Source: a virus | Length of the DNA stretch: 35,335 bases | IMG/VR virus record: IMGVR_UViG_3300042987_000108 | Coordinates: 1-35,335 of that record | Strand: one strand, 5' to 3' | Shown: positions 22,441-30,515 of the stretch, in pieces | How the letters are laid out: each line of letters opens with the position of its first letter | Numbering within the stretch: position 1 is the first letter of the stretch | Notes under the pieces: model-generated | Databases searched by the model: none | The model's input: the letters and a program-made list of their open reading frames with translations, nothing else | What the model was told of the DNA's origin: nothing | Translations under genes and position numbers: made by a program

Positions 22441-23216
22441 TACGCCGCCTTTGCCGTGTCGCGGCGACAGCGCATGATTTCAGCAATCAATCCGGGGCCG
22501 ACAACCTCCATCTTTAGGTCGGGCATGACCTCAAACAATTTCTGGAATTCGTTGGCTTGCTGGGCCATGGCGGCATTGGCGTTGAACTTCTTGCCCTCTG
22601 GGCCGCCTACCCAGATGTCTACGGTCAGACCCGGCAACTCGCCCGTAAACCGTTTGCGTCCGTCGGGGCTATTGCAGGAGTCGTAGCCGTACAGGAAAAA
22701 CTTACGGAATCCTAGGATGTAGCCAATATTGATAGCACGCAGACCCGAGGTCGTGCCGCCACCAATGGCTAATTTGCCTTCGCCCATCGCATCCATCTCT
22801 GGGCCTTCAGCCCATGAGTGCCACAGCATCACGCGCTTACCTTGAAGGTAGTCAAACGTGGAGGGCGGGCAGCGCGAGGCCACAAGGTACAGCGTGCGGT
22901 CGTTCTTGTGCTTGATACCGTTGGTGCGGTCGCGGGGGTCAAGGTTGACCCAAAAATCTGGCTCTACGCCGTTCTCTACCAAAAAGTCATGCGCACCTTT
23001 AATCGCACCGATGACATGACCGGCCTTGCGGTGCGCTTTGATCTCGTCAATGTAGTCGGGCATAGACCACCCGCTCGCCACCAGCACCATGTTGCCATCG
23101 TGCGTGATGGGAGCGAGGGTCAGTTCTGGCAGACCACGGGCAAGCGCGGAACGTATGTTAGAACATAGTTCTTCAGGCGTTCCCGCCGCTTGTACCGTGA
23201 TCTCCAGAGGTTTCAT
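22440..23216 (-). CDS. DUF115-like (MptE-like) protein, possible glycosyltransferase
   Basis: 258 residues. The features VLVASGWSMPDYIDEIKAHR, GAIKGAHDFLVENGVEPDF, and GGTTSGLRAINIGYILGFRK then FFLYGYDSC match the DUF115/MptE-like fold, which includes flagellin-glycosylation Maf proteins and a pterin kinase. In phages these are often found near capsid genes. A role in sugar addition is possible; the substrate is unknown. Its neighbours are a capsid-side beta protein and the decoration-like protein, so a virion-modifying function is a reasonable hypothesis. Confidence 0.75.
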   Translation of the reverse strand: MKPLEITVQAAGTPEELCSNIRSALARGLPELTLAPITHDGNMVLVASGWSMPDYIDEIKAHRKAGHVIGAIKGAHDFLVENGVEPDFWVNLDPRDRTNGIKHKNDRTLYLVASRCPPSTFDYLQGKRVMLWHSWAEGPEMDAMGEGKLAIGGGTTSGLRAINIGYILGFRKFFLYGYDSCNSPDGRKRFTGELPGLTVDIWVGGPEGKKFNANAAMAQQANEFQKLFEVMPDLKMEVVGPGLIAEIMRCRRDTAKAA

Positions 23217-23698
23217 CAGGCGCCCGAGTACCCAACAACGTGCGGGAAGCCCGCAACGCAGGTAATTGCCGTTGCGCCCGACGCGGTTGCCGTGGCAACG
23301 ATACCGGCCACAAGGCCGACACCGCCACCCGACACCGTGGCGTCATCCAGAACGCCAGCCGTCGCCGTCGTAAAGAGCGGGACAGCCGGGTTGCAGGACG
23401 CCGCAAGGTTGACGCGCATCACGCCACCCGATTGCACCCAGCCGAATGAGCCGGAGGCAATAGAGACTTGCGCAACCGCAAACCGCTTGGAGTCAGCAGC
23501 GTTGGTGGTCGTTACCGGCACAGCCTTGTTGTCGGCACGGACAGACACGGCGGCGTACTGCGAAACAGCCGAGGCTGCTTGCACATAAATCGCCTGTCCA
23601 CCGTCGTCAAGGTTGACGCAGGTGCCGAGGTTAAATTGCTGCGTGGTGTCGGCATAGCCAAGGGCAACGCCAATGACATTACTTGTTGAAACAGTCAT
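23216..23698 (-). CDS. Capsid decoration-type protein
   Basis: 160 residues, low in charge and rich in Ala, Val, Thr, Ser and Gly, with beta-strand patterns (QYAAVSVRADNKAVPV, RFAVAQVSIASGSFGWV). It lies directly downstream of the major capsid gene with a GGAGT site before its ATG, which is the usual place of decoration proteins. There is no clear match to a named family, though the composition resembles DUF2190-like capsid stabilisers. Confidence 0.7.
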   Translation of the reverse strand: MTVSTSNVIGVALGYADTTQQFNLGTCVNLDDGGQAIYVQAASAVSQYAAVSVRADNKAVPVTTTNAADSKRFAVAQVSIASGSFGWVQSGGVMRVNLAASCNPAVPLFTTATAGVLDDATVSGGGVGLVAGIVATATASGATAITCVAGFPHVVGYSGA

Positions 23699-23711
23699 TT
23701 TCGTTTACTCC

Positions 23712-24737
23712 TTAAGCAATCAACACGCCTTGGAACTGGCTGCCCGAGCAGGTCAAGTTACCGGCCCAGCCAATCAGTTTCACAATGGCGTCTTGGTTGA
23801 CGGCCTGACGCTCACCGCCAATCGGCACAAAGTTGCGATCCTTGTGCGGACGGAACATCAGGTACTTGGTGTTGAGGAACCACATATGGTTCGCGTTCCC
23901 CGCACCGCTGTTGTAGGTGGACGATCCGATACCACCGTCCAGCACAACGTCGGAGGCCATGCCTGCGCCGTAGTACTTGAGGGAGGCAAAGCCCGCACCC
24001 GCGAGGCCGCTGCCGGACTCGGTGATACGCTGGATGGCCTGCAACGATTGCAAATAGAAACGATAGTAGTTGTTATCTGCAACGATGAGGTCAGGCTTGT
24101 CGGTGCCACGAACGAGTTGCACGGCAAGGGCGTCCATGTAGCCCTGAATCGTCGTGCTGGACACAGCGCCCGCACCGCCACCGTCGGTAGCAGCCGAGAA
24201 CTTCTTGCTCTGCCAGAACGACCACACAGCGCGGTTGATGCCGCCGTAGGTTCCCGTGGTCGGGTCATCCGGCACAGCCGCAGCAAGGCCCGTGAGGTTC
24301 TTGCCGGCGTTTCCGGTGCCGTCGCCGTACAGGTCGCCCGAGATGCGGTTGGCAAGTTGGGCTTCCGCGACTTCCATGCGACCGTCAAGAAGGTCAATGA
24401 TGGCCTCCTTGCCCGAGTTCTGGATCATCTCCAGACCCGAAATGGTCACAGCCGAGGCGTACTGCGTGATGCTGAACTGCGCCGCAGAAATCGGCGAGTT
24501 CTGGCCCACGTTCAGCACTTCATAGCCGCTGTACGAGTTGGTGTTATTCGTGGTCGGATCGGTGTACATGATTTCTTGCAAAATCACGTTACCGCCCGAG
24601 AACGTTTTGACGTTCCCACGCTCCTTCAGACGACGCAACAACGCATTGTTGTTGGTCACGTTATCAGCCAACTCACCGCTACGGCTCTGGATTGTGGTAG
24701 CAATGATGTCGCTGATACTAGAGTTGGCAAATGCCAT
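23712..24737 (-). CDS. Major capsid protein
   Basis: 341 residues, preceded by GGAGAAAC nine bases before the ATG. The N-terminal helix (SSISDIIATTIQSRSGELAD), LLRRLKERGNVKTFSGGNVI, SPISAAQFSITQYASAVTIS, and the late MWFLNTKYLMFRPHKDRNFV are typical of HK97-fold major capsid proteins found in phages with this gene order. It would form the icosahedral shell around the scaffold. It sits between the scaffold-like and decoration-like genes. Confidence 0.9.
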   Translation of the reverse strand: MAFANSSISDIIATTIQSRSGELADNVTNNNALLRRLKERGNVKTFSGGNVILQEIMYTDPTTNNTNSYSGYEVLNVGQNSPISAAQFSITQYASAVTISGLEMIQNSGKEAIIDLLDGRMEVAEAQLANRISGDLYGDGTGNAGKNLTGLAAAVPDDPTTGTYGGINRAVWSFWQSKKFSAATDGGGAGAVSSTTIQGYMDALAVQLVRGTDKPDLIVADNNYYRFYLQSLQAIQRITESGSGLAGAGFASLKYYGAGMASDVVLDGGIGSSTYNSGAGNANHMWFLNTKYLMFRPHKDRNFVPIGGERQAVNQDAIVKLIGWAGNLTCSGSQFQGVLIA

Positions 24738-24760
24738 TTTGTTTCTCCTAGTTCAGTTAA

Positions 24761-25783
24761 TTACAAACGCACTTCTTGTTCGTTCAATGCTTCTTCAAGT
24801 AGTGCGCGACGGGTTGCTGCCTTGGGAGCCGTGTTTGCGCCGGGTGTGGCGCTTCTGACACTCACCGCTGCTGCACGGGCAACTTTCGCCGCCCGGTTGG
24901 CCTCTTTGGCCGCTTTAGCCGCTTCCTCGGCCTGTCGGGCCTTGGTCACTTGGTCAAACAAATCGGGGGTTAGGCGTATGGCTTTGTCATACGCTTCTTG
25001 CAGGTTTTCCGCGAGTCCACCCTGTAGGAGTTGGATCATCACGGGCCGTGCTTCCTCAAAATAGTCAACCTTTTGACTAAAACTGTTAATTTCGTTAAGC
25101 AAGGTCTGATTTTCGGTCATTTCTTGCTGCTGTTTCCAGCCCATGACCTCGCCCCTAACCTTGTTGAGTTCATTTTGCAGTTGGTAGACGAGCGGATCAA
25201 CAGCGCGTTGTGCTTGCTGACCTTGTTGCTGCGGCATCGCACCTAAATTGATGCCGTAGGAGCGTGCCAACTGCGTGAAATACTGCATTTTTGTCTGCGG
25301 GTCGCTGTTCCGCAGCATATGGTCGGCCTGCATCAGCGCAGAAACCGCCTTATCGGGCGTAATGCCTAGCCCTTGGATCGTCTGCATATACGGCTCTATT
25401 GCCGCTTGCATCGCATCGGCAAATTCAGCCTTGCCAAAGATGTTTTCCACGCCTCTGCGCATTTCTTCTTCGCGCTTCCAAGCGTATTCTTGCAACTTCG
25501 GGTCGGCTTTTTGCCAAATTTCGTGATATTCCCGACGCCAAGAGGCGGGCGGGCGTTTCCACACCGGATCGTTGTCGTATAACGTGTTAAACGACGCTTT
25601 TTCTTCCGTTGTCTCTGCCGGTTGCTCGGCTTCTTGCTTGCTGAACCGCCCTGCCGCATCGCGAACGACGGTTTCTACGGGTTCGCCCTTTTCAGCGGCG
25701 TCAAACCCTGCCTCTAATAACTCACGACGGTCAATCTCTTGATCTTCCCGTGCCGCTTCCATTGCTGGATTAGTGTTGTCCAT
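24761..25783 (-). CDS. Scaffold protein
   Basis: 340 residues, highly charged and mostly helical. VVRDAAGRFSKQEAEQ near residue 40 is a frequent scaffold-protein element, residues about 80-230 hold long helices, and the C-terminus is a basic Ala/Lys stretch then LLEEALNEQE. Position between portal and capsid genes is the standard scaffold position. It would guide procapsid assembly and leave or be digested later; no protease gene is seen nearby. Confidence 0.85.
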   Translation of the reverse strand: MDNTNPAMEAAREDQEIDRRELLEAGFDAAEKGEPVETVVRDAAGRFSKQEAEQPAETTEEKASFNTLYDNDPVWKRPPASWRREYHEIWQKADPKLQEYAWKREEEMRRGVENIFGKAEFADAMQAAIEPYMQTIQGLGITPDKAVSALMQADHMLRNSDPQTKMQYFTQLARSYGINLGAMPQQQGQQAQRAVDPLVYQLQNELNKVRGEVMGWKQQQEMTENQTLLNEINSFSQKVDYFEEARPVMIQLLQGGLAENLQEAYDKAIRLTPDLFDQVTKARQAEEAAKAAKEANRAAKVARAAAVSVRSATPGANTAPKAATRRALLEEALNEQEVRL

Positions 25784-26130
25784 TACCCTCTCCTGTGGGG
25801 ATTGGTGAAATTGGCTTGTTGGCGTATCTCGCGCAGTATGCGATCAGCCTGTTCGTTGGTCATGCGTGTGTTGACCATGTGCTTAATGCGTTCCAGCCGA
25901 GTGTTTTTCTCGGGTTCACGCCGTATGTGCTTGGCCGGGTCGTCGTTACCTACCTCCTCGCAGTTGTTTGCCTTGAGGTGTCTGCGATGCTCCGAGCGTG
26001 ACGTCACCATCTTGCCGTCAATCATGCTCCGATAGGGCGTGATGTCAGGCATGACGTAGTGGTAGCGCCCCTTGTCGTCCTTCTTGCGCTCCACAAACTC
26101 GCCGTCTATGTAAACGTACGTTCGTTTCAT
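25783..26130 (-). CDS. Small basic head-region protein
   Basis: 115 residues. It starts KRTYVYIDGEFVERKKDDKG, followed by RYHYVMPDITPYRSMIDGKM, and continues SRSEHRRHLKANNCEEVGND. The HRRHLKANNCEEVGN part occurs in many phage proteins of this position and may be a small DNA-associated motif. The end is a basic helix. It lies between portal and scaffold; function unknown. Confidence 0.75.
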   Translation of the reverse strand: MKRTYVYIDGEFVERKKDDKGRYHYVMPDITPYRSMIDGKMVTSRSEHRRHLKANNCEEVGNDDPAKHIRREPEKNTRLERIKHMVNTRMTNEQADRILREIRQQANFTNPHRRG

Positions 26131-28145
26131 TGCGTAAAGGGTGGCTCAGGCATCGTCTTGCCCATCTGGGCAATGATGAGTTTAGTTTGGGCGTCAATGT
26201 CAGCCTTGTACTTGGCTGCTGCCTGTTGCGATTGCAGTTCGGCGGCTTTGAGACGCGCTTCAAAGTCCATCTTTTGCTGTTCCAGCGCCAACTTGGCTTG
26301 GTTGCGCATCTGTTCCATTTGCAAGGCGTACTGCATTTCGGCTTGTTTAAGCGCCGACTGCATCTGCATCTTGGACGATTCCAGTTGGCCCTTCGCTTGC
26401 AACTCGGCTTGCTTGCCTTGCATTTCTGGGTTTTGACGCATTTGTGCGCTTTGCACGATCTGCTGGAGCGTGGCGTCAATCTGACCTTCAATCGGACGGG
26501 CTGCCTTGAACGCCTGCATACCAAAGCGCAACAGTTCCATCATCATCGGCACCATCTCTGGGCTGGCTTGTCCGACCGGCAACGCTTGGGCAAGGAAGCC
26601 ACCGAATGCTTGCAGGAACTGCATACGGTCTTGCTTGTTCTGGTTCTCATCCAGCATCACAAGAGAGTCAGCGGCGATGTCTACGCGGAAGTTCCGTAGC
26701 GGCTTGTTACGCAATAGTTCCAACGCCTGCGGGATCAGTTGCTGGTCGGCGGGCGTCATCTGCTGTGCGGCAGCGTACGCAAGGATCGTCTCGGGCTGAT
26801 ACTTCATGCACATAACCTGTGCCTTCAGGCGTATCAGTTCCGAGGCAAAGAGGGCAACGTCCTCTTGCATAGAACGCAGTCTTAGCCCTGCGTACTGCCC
26901 TTTGATTTGCTGCGCGGTCGCCGTTTCGCTGGCGTAGGTCGTCCCTCGGATGATGTCCGAGATGCCCGTGATTTCGTAGATTTGGCTCTTGATGTCTTCT
27001 CTAGCGCGGTAGCACTGGAGTAGCGCATTTGCGAGTGTGTCAAGGGGGAGGAGGTCAATACTACCTTTAAGACCGCCCTTTTCACTGAATGCCATCCATT
27101 TATCAACCGGGATAAGAGCATTGTTATCGCCCTCCGTCATCAGTCGTTGCAGCGCGGGTTGGCTGGAGTCATAGACGCCGCGCACGCGCAGTGCTTTGAC
27201 CAAACCATCAATGCGGTCGGACAGGATGTCCAACTCCATGGCCTGATCTTGATACAGCACAAAGTCGGGGACAGGTACAAGCGTGTCGCTCGTCGTCGTT
27301 GCATACAGAGGCTTCGGGCAAGGGAAGAAGCCCTCAAGGCCAAGCGGGTCATCACGCTCGTCAATGATTTCTGGCATTCCCTTGCTAAACCAATAGACCT
27401 TTTCGGTTTCTTTATCCCAGAGTTCGCAAATCTTTGCGCGGTTGTAGAGACGCTTGTTCTCGTTATAAGCGTTGAGTGGCTCGGGGCCGCTGTCTAGCGG
27501 TATCTTGCGTGCTACGTCCTCGCCAAAGCGTTCTACGAGAGCCTCACGGGTCATGTAGACCCAGCGCCACACCTGCCCGACTTCTTCCCAAGTTCGGGCA
27601 GGCGAGTGTCCAAAGTCGCGCCAATGGACGTAATCCACGGGTGCGCATTCGTACTCAATACGCTCTAAGTTCGGCGGTGCGCCTTCGCCCTGCTCAATGT
27701 CAGGGGTGATAGATACGCCGTCGTCCTCTATGCCAATCGGCGCAGTGTGCGGTTCATAACGCACCCATGCCGTGCCGCGTCCACCGAGGAACCGATCCTC
27801 TACGGCATACGCCATCGTGGAGCGGTAATCGGGGTAATGCTCAATTTCAAAGTCAATGGCACGCTCTACCAACTGTGCGGCCACGCGGCCCACGGGGTCG
27901 TTGTCACCAAAGCGGCGGCTAATGTCGGCTTTCGGCAGTTTGGCGTAAACAGCAGGCTTCAGGGTTTGTACGTTTGACCACAGAATGTTGAACTTGGCCG
28001 ATTCGGTCAGCGTCTGCCCACGCGTATCGTCGCGGTAACGCTTGATGATCTTCTTCGTCCGCGCCATCCATTTGGCAAACTCGTTGTCGTACTGCCCGAT
28101 GATGCGCAGATAGCGGTCAAGTTTTGGCTGTAACAGTCCGTCCAT
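26127..28145 (-). CDS. Portal protein
   Basis: 672 residues, a size typical of large P22-like podovirus portals. It has FAKWMARTKKIIKRYRDDTR and FNILWSNVQTLKPAVYAKLP near the N-terminus, VEDRFLGGRGTAWVRYEP with the usual portal clip region, FPCPKPLYATTTSDTLVPVP, and GTTYASETATAQQIKGQYAG. The last 100 residues are a Gln/Lys/Ala-rich helix that may form the barrel. The protein makes the 12-subunit DNA channel used for packaging and ejection. It overlaps neighbours by one or four bases. Confidence 0.93.
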   Translation of the reverse strand: MDGLLQPKLDRYLRIIGQYDNEFAKWMARTKKIIKRYRDDTRGQTLTESAKFNILWSNVQTLKPAVYAKLPKADISRRFGDNDPVGRVAAQLVERAIDFEIEHYPDYRSTMAYAVEDRFLGGRGTAWVRYEPHTAPIGIEDDGVSITPDIEQGEGAPPNLERIEYECAPVDYVHWRDFGHSPARTWEEVGQVWRWVYMTREALVERFGEDVARKIPLDSGPEPLNAYNENKRLYNRAKICELWDKETEKVYWFSKGMPEIIDERDDPLGLEGFFPCPKPLYATTTSDTLVPVPDFVLYQDQAMELDILSDRIDGLVKALRVRGVYDSSQPALQRLMTEGDNNALIPVDKWMAFSEKGGLKGSIDLLPLDTLANALLQCYRAREDIKSQIYEITGISDIIRGTTYASETATAQQIKGQYAGLRLRSMQEDVALFASELIRLKAQVMCMKYQPETILAYAAAQQMTPADQQLIPQALELLRNKPLRNFRVDIAADSLVMLDENQNKQDRMQFLQAFGGFLAQALPVGQASPEMVPMMMELLRFGMQAFKAARPIEGQIDATLQQIVQSAQMRQNPEMQGKQAELQAKGQLESSKMQMQSALKQAEMQYALQMEQMRNQAKLALEQQKMDFEARLKAAELQSQQAAAKYKADIDAQTKLIIAQMGKTMPEPPFTQ

Positions 28146-28438
28146 TACTTGCCCTCGTTTCGTTTGCTAATGGCTTTGGCCTTTGATTTGGCCTCTGCCT
28201 TACTACCAGCGCCCCATGCTCTCAGAGCAAGTGCAAGGCGCGTCGGTTCGCCGTTCTTTTCCATCGGCCCCGGCATATTGCCCATGCGGGCGAGGAACGA
28301 TGCGCGGCGTGGGTTGTTGCCTGACTTAACGGGAGGCTTCAGCGTCCCGCCTGTCTCGGCTTTGTACGAGGCGCGACCCTTTGCGTTTAGCCCGCCTTTC
28401 GGGTTCTTGCCCTCGGATCGTTGCCACGCTGCTGTCAT
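28145..28438 (-). CDS. DUF6321-like basic protein
   Basis: 97 residues. TAAWQRSEGKNPKGGLNAKG and PVKSGNNPRRASFLARMGNM are distinctive of a small phage protein family (DUF6321, from memory). It is strongly basic and has a Lys/Ala-rich helical end. It is placed between the terminase and portal genes. Function unknown; binding to DNA or a portal is possible. Confidence 0.75.
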   Translation of the reverse strand: MTAAWQRSEGKNPKGGLNAKGRASYKAETGGTLKPPVKSGNNPRRASFLARMGNMPGPMEKNGEPTRLALALRAWGAGSKAEAKSKAKAISKRNEGK

Positions 28439-28593
28439 TTCTTCGCCGTCTTGGCTGATTGCCTGAATGCTTCGGCAGTCGGTGCGCCTTTCTCGCCGGG
28501 CTTACGGGTACGCTCTACGGGGCGACCCTCACGGCGCTGTCTTGCCTGCCGCTCCTGTTTGGCCAGAACGTTGGCGTAGAGGCCGGCTTTCAT
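28435..28593 (-). CDS. Small basic protein
   Basis: 52 residues from ATG 28593 to TGA 28435-28437, overlapping the next start in an ATGA and sharing one base with the previous stop. It reads AGLYANVLAKQERQARQRRE followed by GEKGAPTAEAFRQ and a Lys-rich tail. The family of small basic proteins with GEKGAPTAEAF is frequently encoded near the previous one. No function is known. Confidence 0.7.
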   Translation of the reverse strand: MKAGLYANVLAKQERQARQRREGRPVERTRKPGEKGAPTAEAFRQSAKTAKK

Positions 28594-28886
28594 TAGGCGT
28601 ACGTGCTAAAGAGGCCGACGACTGACATGGACGCGTTTTGGCTGCACGTTGCCGTGATCTGGCCCGTCGTGGCGACGTTAAGTTCCACCGAGTACACACC
28701 GGCTGCGGTCGTGGCGGGGAACGACACCAACGTGGTGCTGCCATCCTGCACCAAGCACGTTGCCTCTGTGTTGCTGGCGACATTGACCACCACGCGGTGC
28801 AGATATGCGCCCGGGCTGCCAAAGGTCGTGGTGGAGGTCGCGCCGACGGCGACGTAATTCATGCGAGTTGGCTGTTGAACGCTCAT
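28593..28886 (-). CDS. Small beta-rich structural-type protein
   Basis: 97 residues rich in Thr, Val, Ala and Ser (HRVVVNVASNTEATCLVQDG, VYSVELNVATTGQI). No charged helix is present and beta structure dominates. Location between the large terminase and portal-side genes suggests a minor head or decoration protein. Its stop TAA shares a base with the next start. Confidence 0.72.
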   Translation of the reverse strand: MSVQQPTRMNYVAVGATSTTTFGSPGAYLHRVVVNVASNTEATCLVQDGSTTLVSFPATTAAGVYSVELNVATTGQITATCSQNASMSVVGLFSTYA

Positions 28887-30223
28887 ATCCTTGCTCTCCT
28901 GCTAACCGTGCGGTCGTGAACGGCCCACATATCGTTTAGCGTGACCTTGTTTTCAGGCCCAACCAGCAGCGGTTTTACCTCTACCGATGGGGGCTTGTCA
29001 GAAATCTCCTGCCATGATACCGCAAGCATACGGAATGCGTCACTAGGGTGGCTAGTCCAATCGTGACGCGGGGACTGCCGAAACGCTTTCTTGTCCTCGT
29101 CGTACTCGCGCTGATACTGGCGTAATGCCTCTATGCCATCGCGGCATTTCTCGCCGTCAAACCAAACTCGCGGCAATGTCATGCGTACGGCTTGGATGCC
29201 GTTTTGCACGCCGATGTCAGGAACGACAGCAAGGTTAGCGGTGCCAAGGTATGCGGCTAATTGCTCAATGATGCTGCGCCCTGTTTGAAGGCTCTTTGCC
29301 CGTGCGTCGTGCGGCAGGAAGTGTTTGACGTACTTGTAGGGCTTACTCTCTACGTGTTCGGCAATGTCGTGGATGTCCGCACCCGAAATGGCAAAGTAGT
29401 CAATGACGCGTATTTCCCCGCGTGACGGCTGGTAAAACCACACCGCCGTGTCGTCGCGGTAACCTAAGTCAAACGCCGTGTAAGTCGGCAGGTTCGGGTC
29501 GTACGGCACGCGGGTGATACGGCCCTGATCCTGCGCTTGACGCATCTCTGTGCCGTAAAAAGCGCCGAGGATGGCTGCTTCAAATGAGCATTCGTACTCC
29601 TGTAGGTACTGATCCTCGGCCAACTGCGCCTTGGCTGCCGCGAGTTCGCTTGGCGGCAATAGCCCACTGGTGGAGGCGGGGAGGCGCAACAGGAACCATT
29701 CATTTGGGATGCGTTGTGCGGTTTCGTAAATTTCCCAGAATTGGTTTTTGCCTTTCGGTGTACCGCCGAACACAGCCCAACCCTGCTTGTCTGATAGTGC
29801 AGGGCGTATGACGTTGCCAAATGCGCTGGGCTTAAAGTCACCGAATTCGTCCATGTAAACCCCCGAAAACCCCAGCCCGCGCATTGCGTCTGCGGTTTCG
29901 GCTCCGTAAAGGCGTATTTGGCTGTTGTTAATGAGCGTTATCGTCAGTTCTTGCTCATTGACGCTGCTGATGATGGGTTGGGCAAACTCTTTGAAGTATT
30001 GCCATGCCACGGCCTTGGCCTGCGACCGATATGGCGCAACGTATCCGAATAGCCCGTATGGGCCTTGGTAGGTGATAGCGGCACGGATCATGTCGTTGAC
30101 GGCGGCGACCGTCTTACCTGCGCGTCTATGTGCGACAAGGCACGCCCAGCGGTGCGTCCTGTTGTGAAAGGGCAGGAACGCCTTGCGCGGGCGATAGGGC
30201 AGGATTATTCGGGAGCCATCCAT
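28883..30223 (-). CDS. Terminase large subunit
   Basis: 446 residues. ATPase motifs are Walker A AHRRAGKT (31-38), Walker B VYMDE (122-126) and the coupling motif GGTPKGKN (153-160). The nuclease domain has D252 (FDLGYRDD), HDA at 305-307 and D395 (HPSDAF), matching an RNase H-like cleavage site. It packages DNA into the procapsid and cuts the concatemer. It overlaps the small subunit gene by 19 bases. Packaging type cannot be told from sequence alone. Confidence 0.95.
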   Translation of the reverse strand: MDGSRIILPYRPRKAFLPFHNRTHRWACLVAHRRAGKTVAAVNDMIRAAITYQGPYGLFGYVAPYRSQAKAVAWQYFKEFAQPIISSVNEQELTITLINNSQIRLYGAETADAMRGLGFSGVYMDEFGDFKPSAFGNVIRPALSDKQGWAVFGGTPKGKNQFWEIYETAQRIPNEWFLLRLPASTSGLLPPSELAAAKAQLAEDQYLQEYECSFEAAILGAFYGTEMRQAQDQGRITRVPYDPNLPTYTAFDLGYRDDTAVWFYQPSRGEIRVIDYFAISGADIHDIAEHVESKPYKYVKHFLPHDARAKSLQTGRSIIEQLAAYLGTANLAVVPDIGVQNGIQAVRMTLPRVWFDGEKCRDGIEALRQYQREYDEDKKAFRQSPRHDWTSHPSDAFRMLAVSWQEISDKPPSVEVKPLLVGPENKVTLNDMWAVHDRTVSRRARI

Positions 30224-30480
30224 CCGATCTGTACCTTGACCGGGCCGTTGTCTTGTCCTGTGATCTCTTGGCGGGCGAGTTTAGGAACGTGGTATTCCAA
30301 CAGGGTGCTGAAAGCATCAAAGGCAGCCTGTGGCCCCTTCTCCTCTGCGATCTGATCTAGCCACCCTTGTAGTCGGTCTGCATTGCCGTCCACGAATGCG
30401 GCTATCGCCTCTCTAGCGGCTTGTGTGGCCTTATTAGGCGTACCTGCCTGCCTACCGCCTGTTTTTTTACCTTTTGCCAT
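30205..30480 (-). CDS. Terminase small subunit-like protein
   Basis: 91 residues from the ATG at 30480 (MAKGKKTGGRQAG). A GTG at 30519 would add 13 residues and would overlap the upstream stop in the GTGA pattern seen elsewhere, so the true start is open. KKTGGRQAGTPNKATQAARE is a common N-terminus of small proteins encoded next to large terminases. A helical region (AAFDAFSTLLEYHVPKLARQ) follows. It presumably recognises the packaging site; it lacks an obvious helix-turn-helix, so the call rests partly on position. Confidence 0.7.
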   Translation of the reverse strand: MAKGKKTGGRQAGTPNKATQAAREAIAAFVDGNADRLQGWLDQIAEEKGPQAAFDAFSTLLEYHVPKLARQEITGQDNGPVKVQIGWMAPE

Positions 30481-30515
30481 CGTTTTCGGTCTACTTTGGA
30501 TCGCCTGTGGGACAA

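Noticed and set aside
23673-25064. Rightward open frame of 463 codons
   Set aside because: It covers the major capsid gene and part of the scaffold gene on the opposite strand; composition and codon pattern are those of an antisense shadow.
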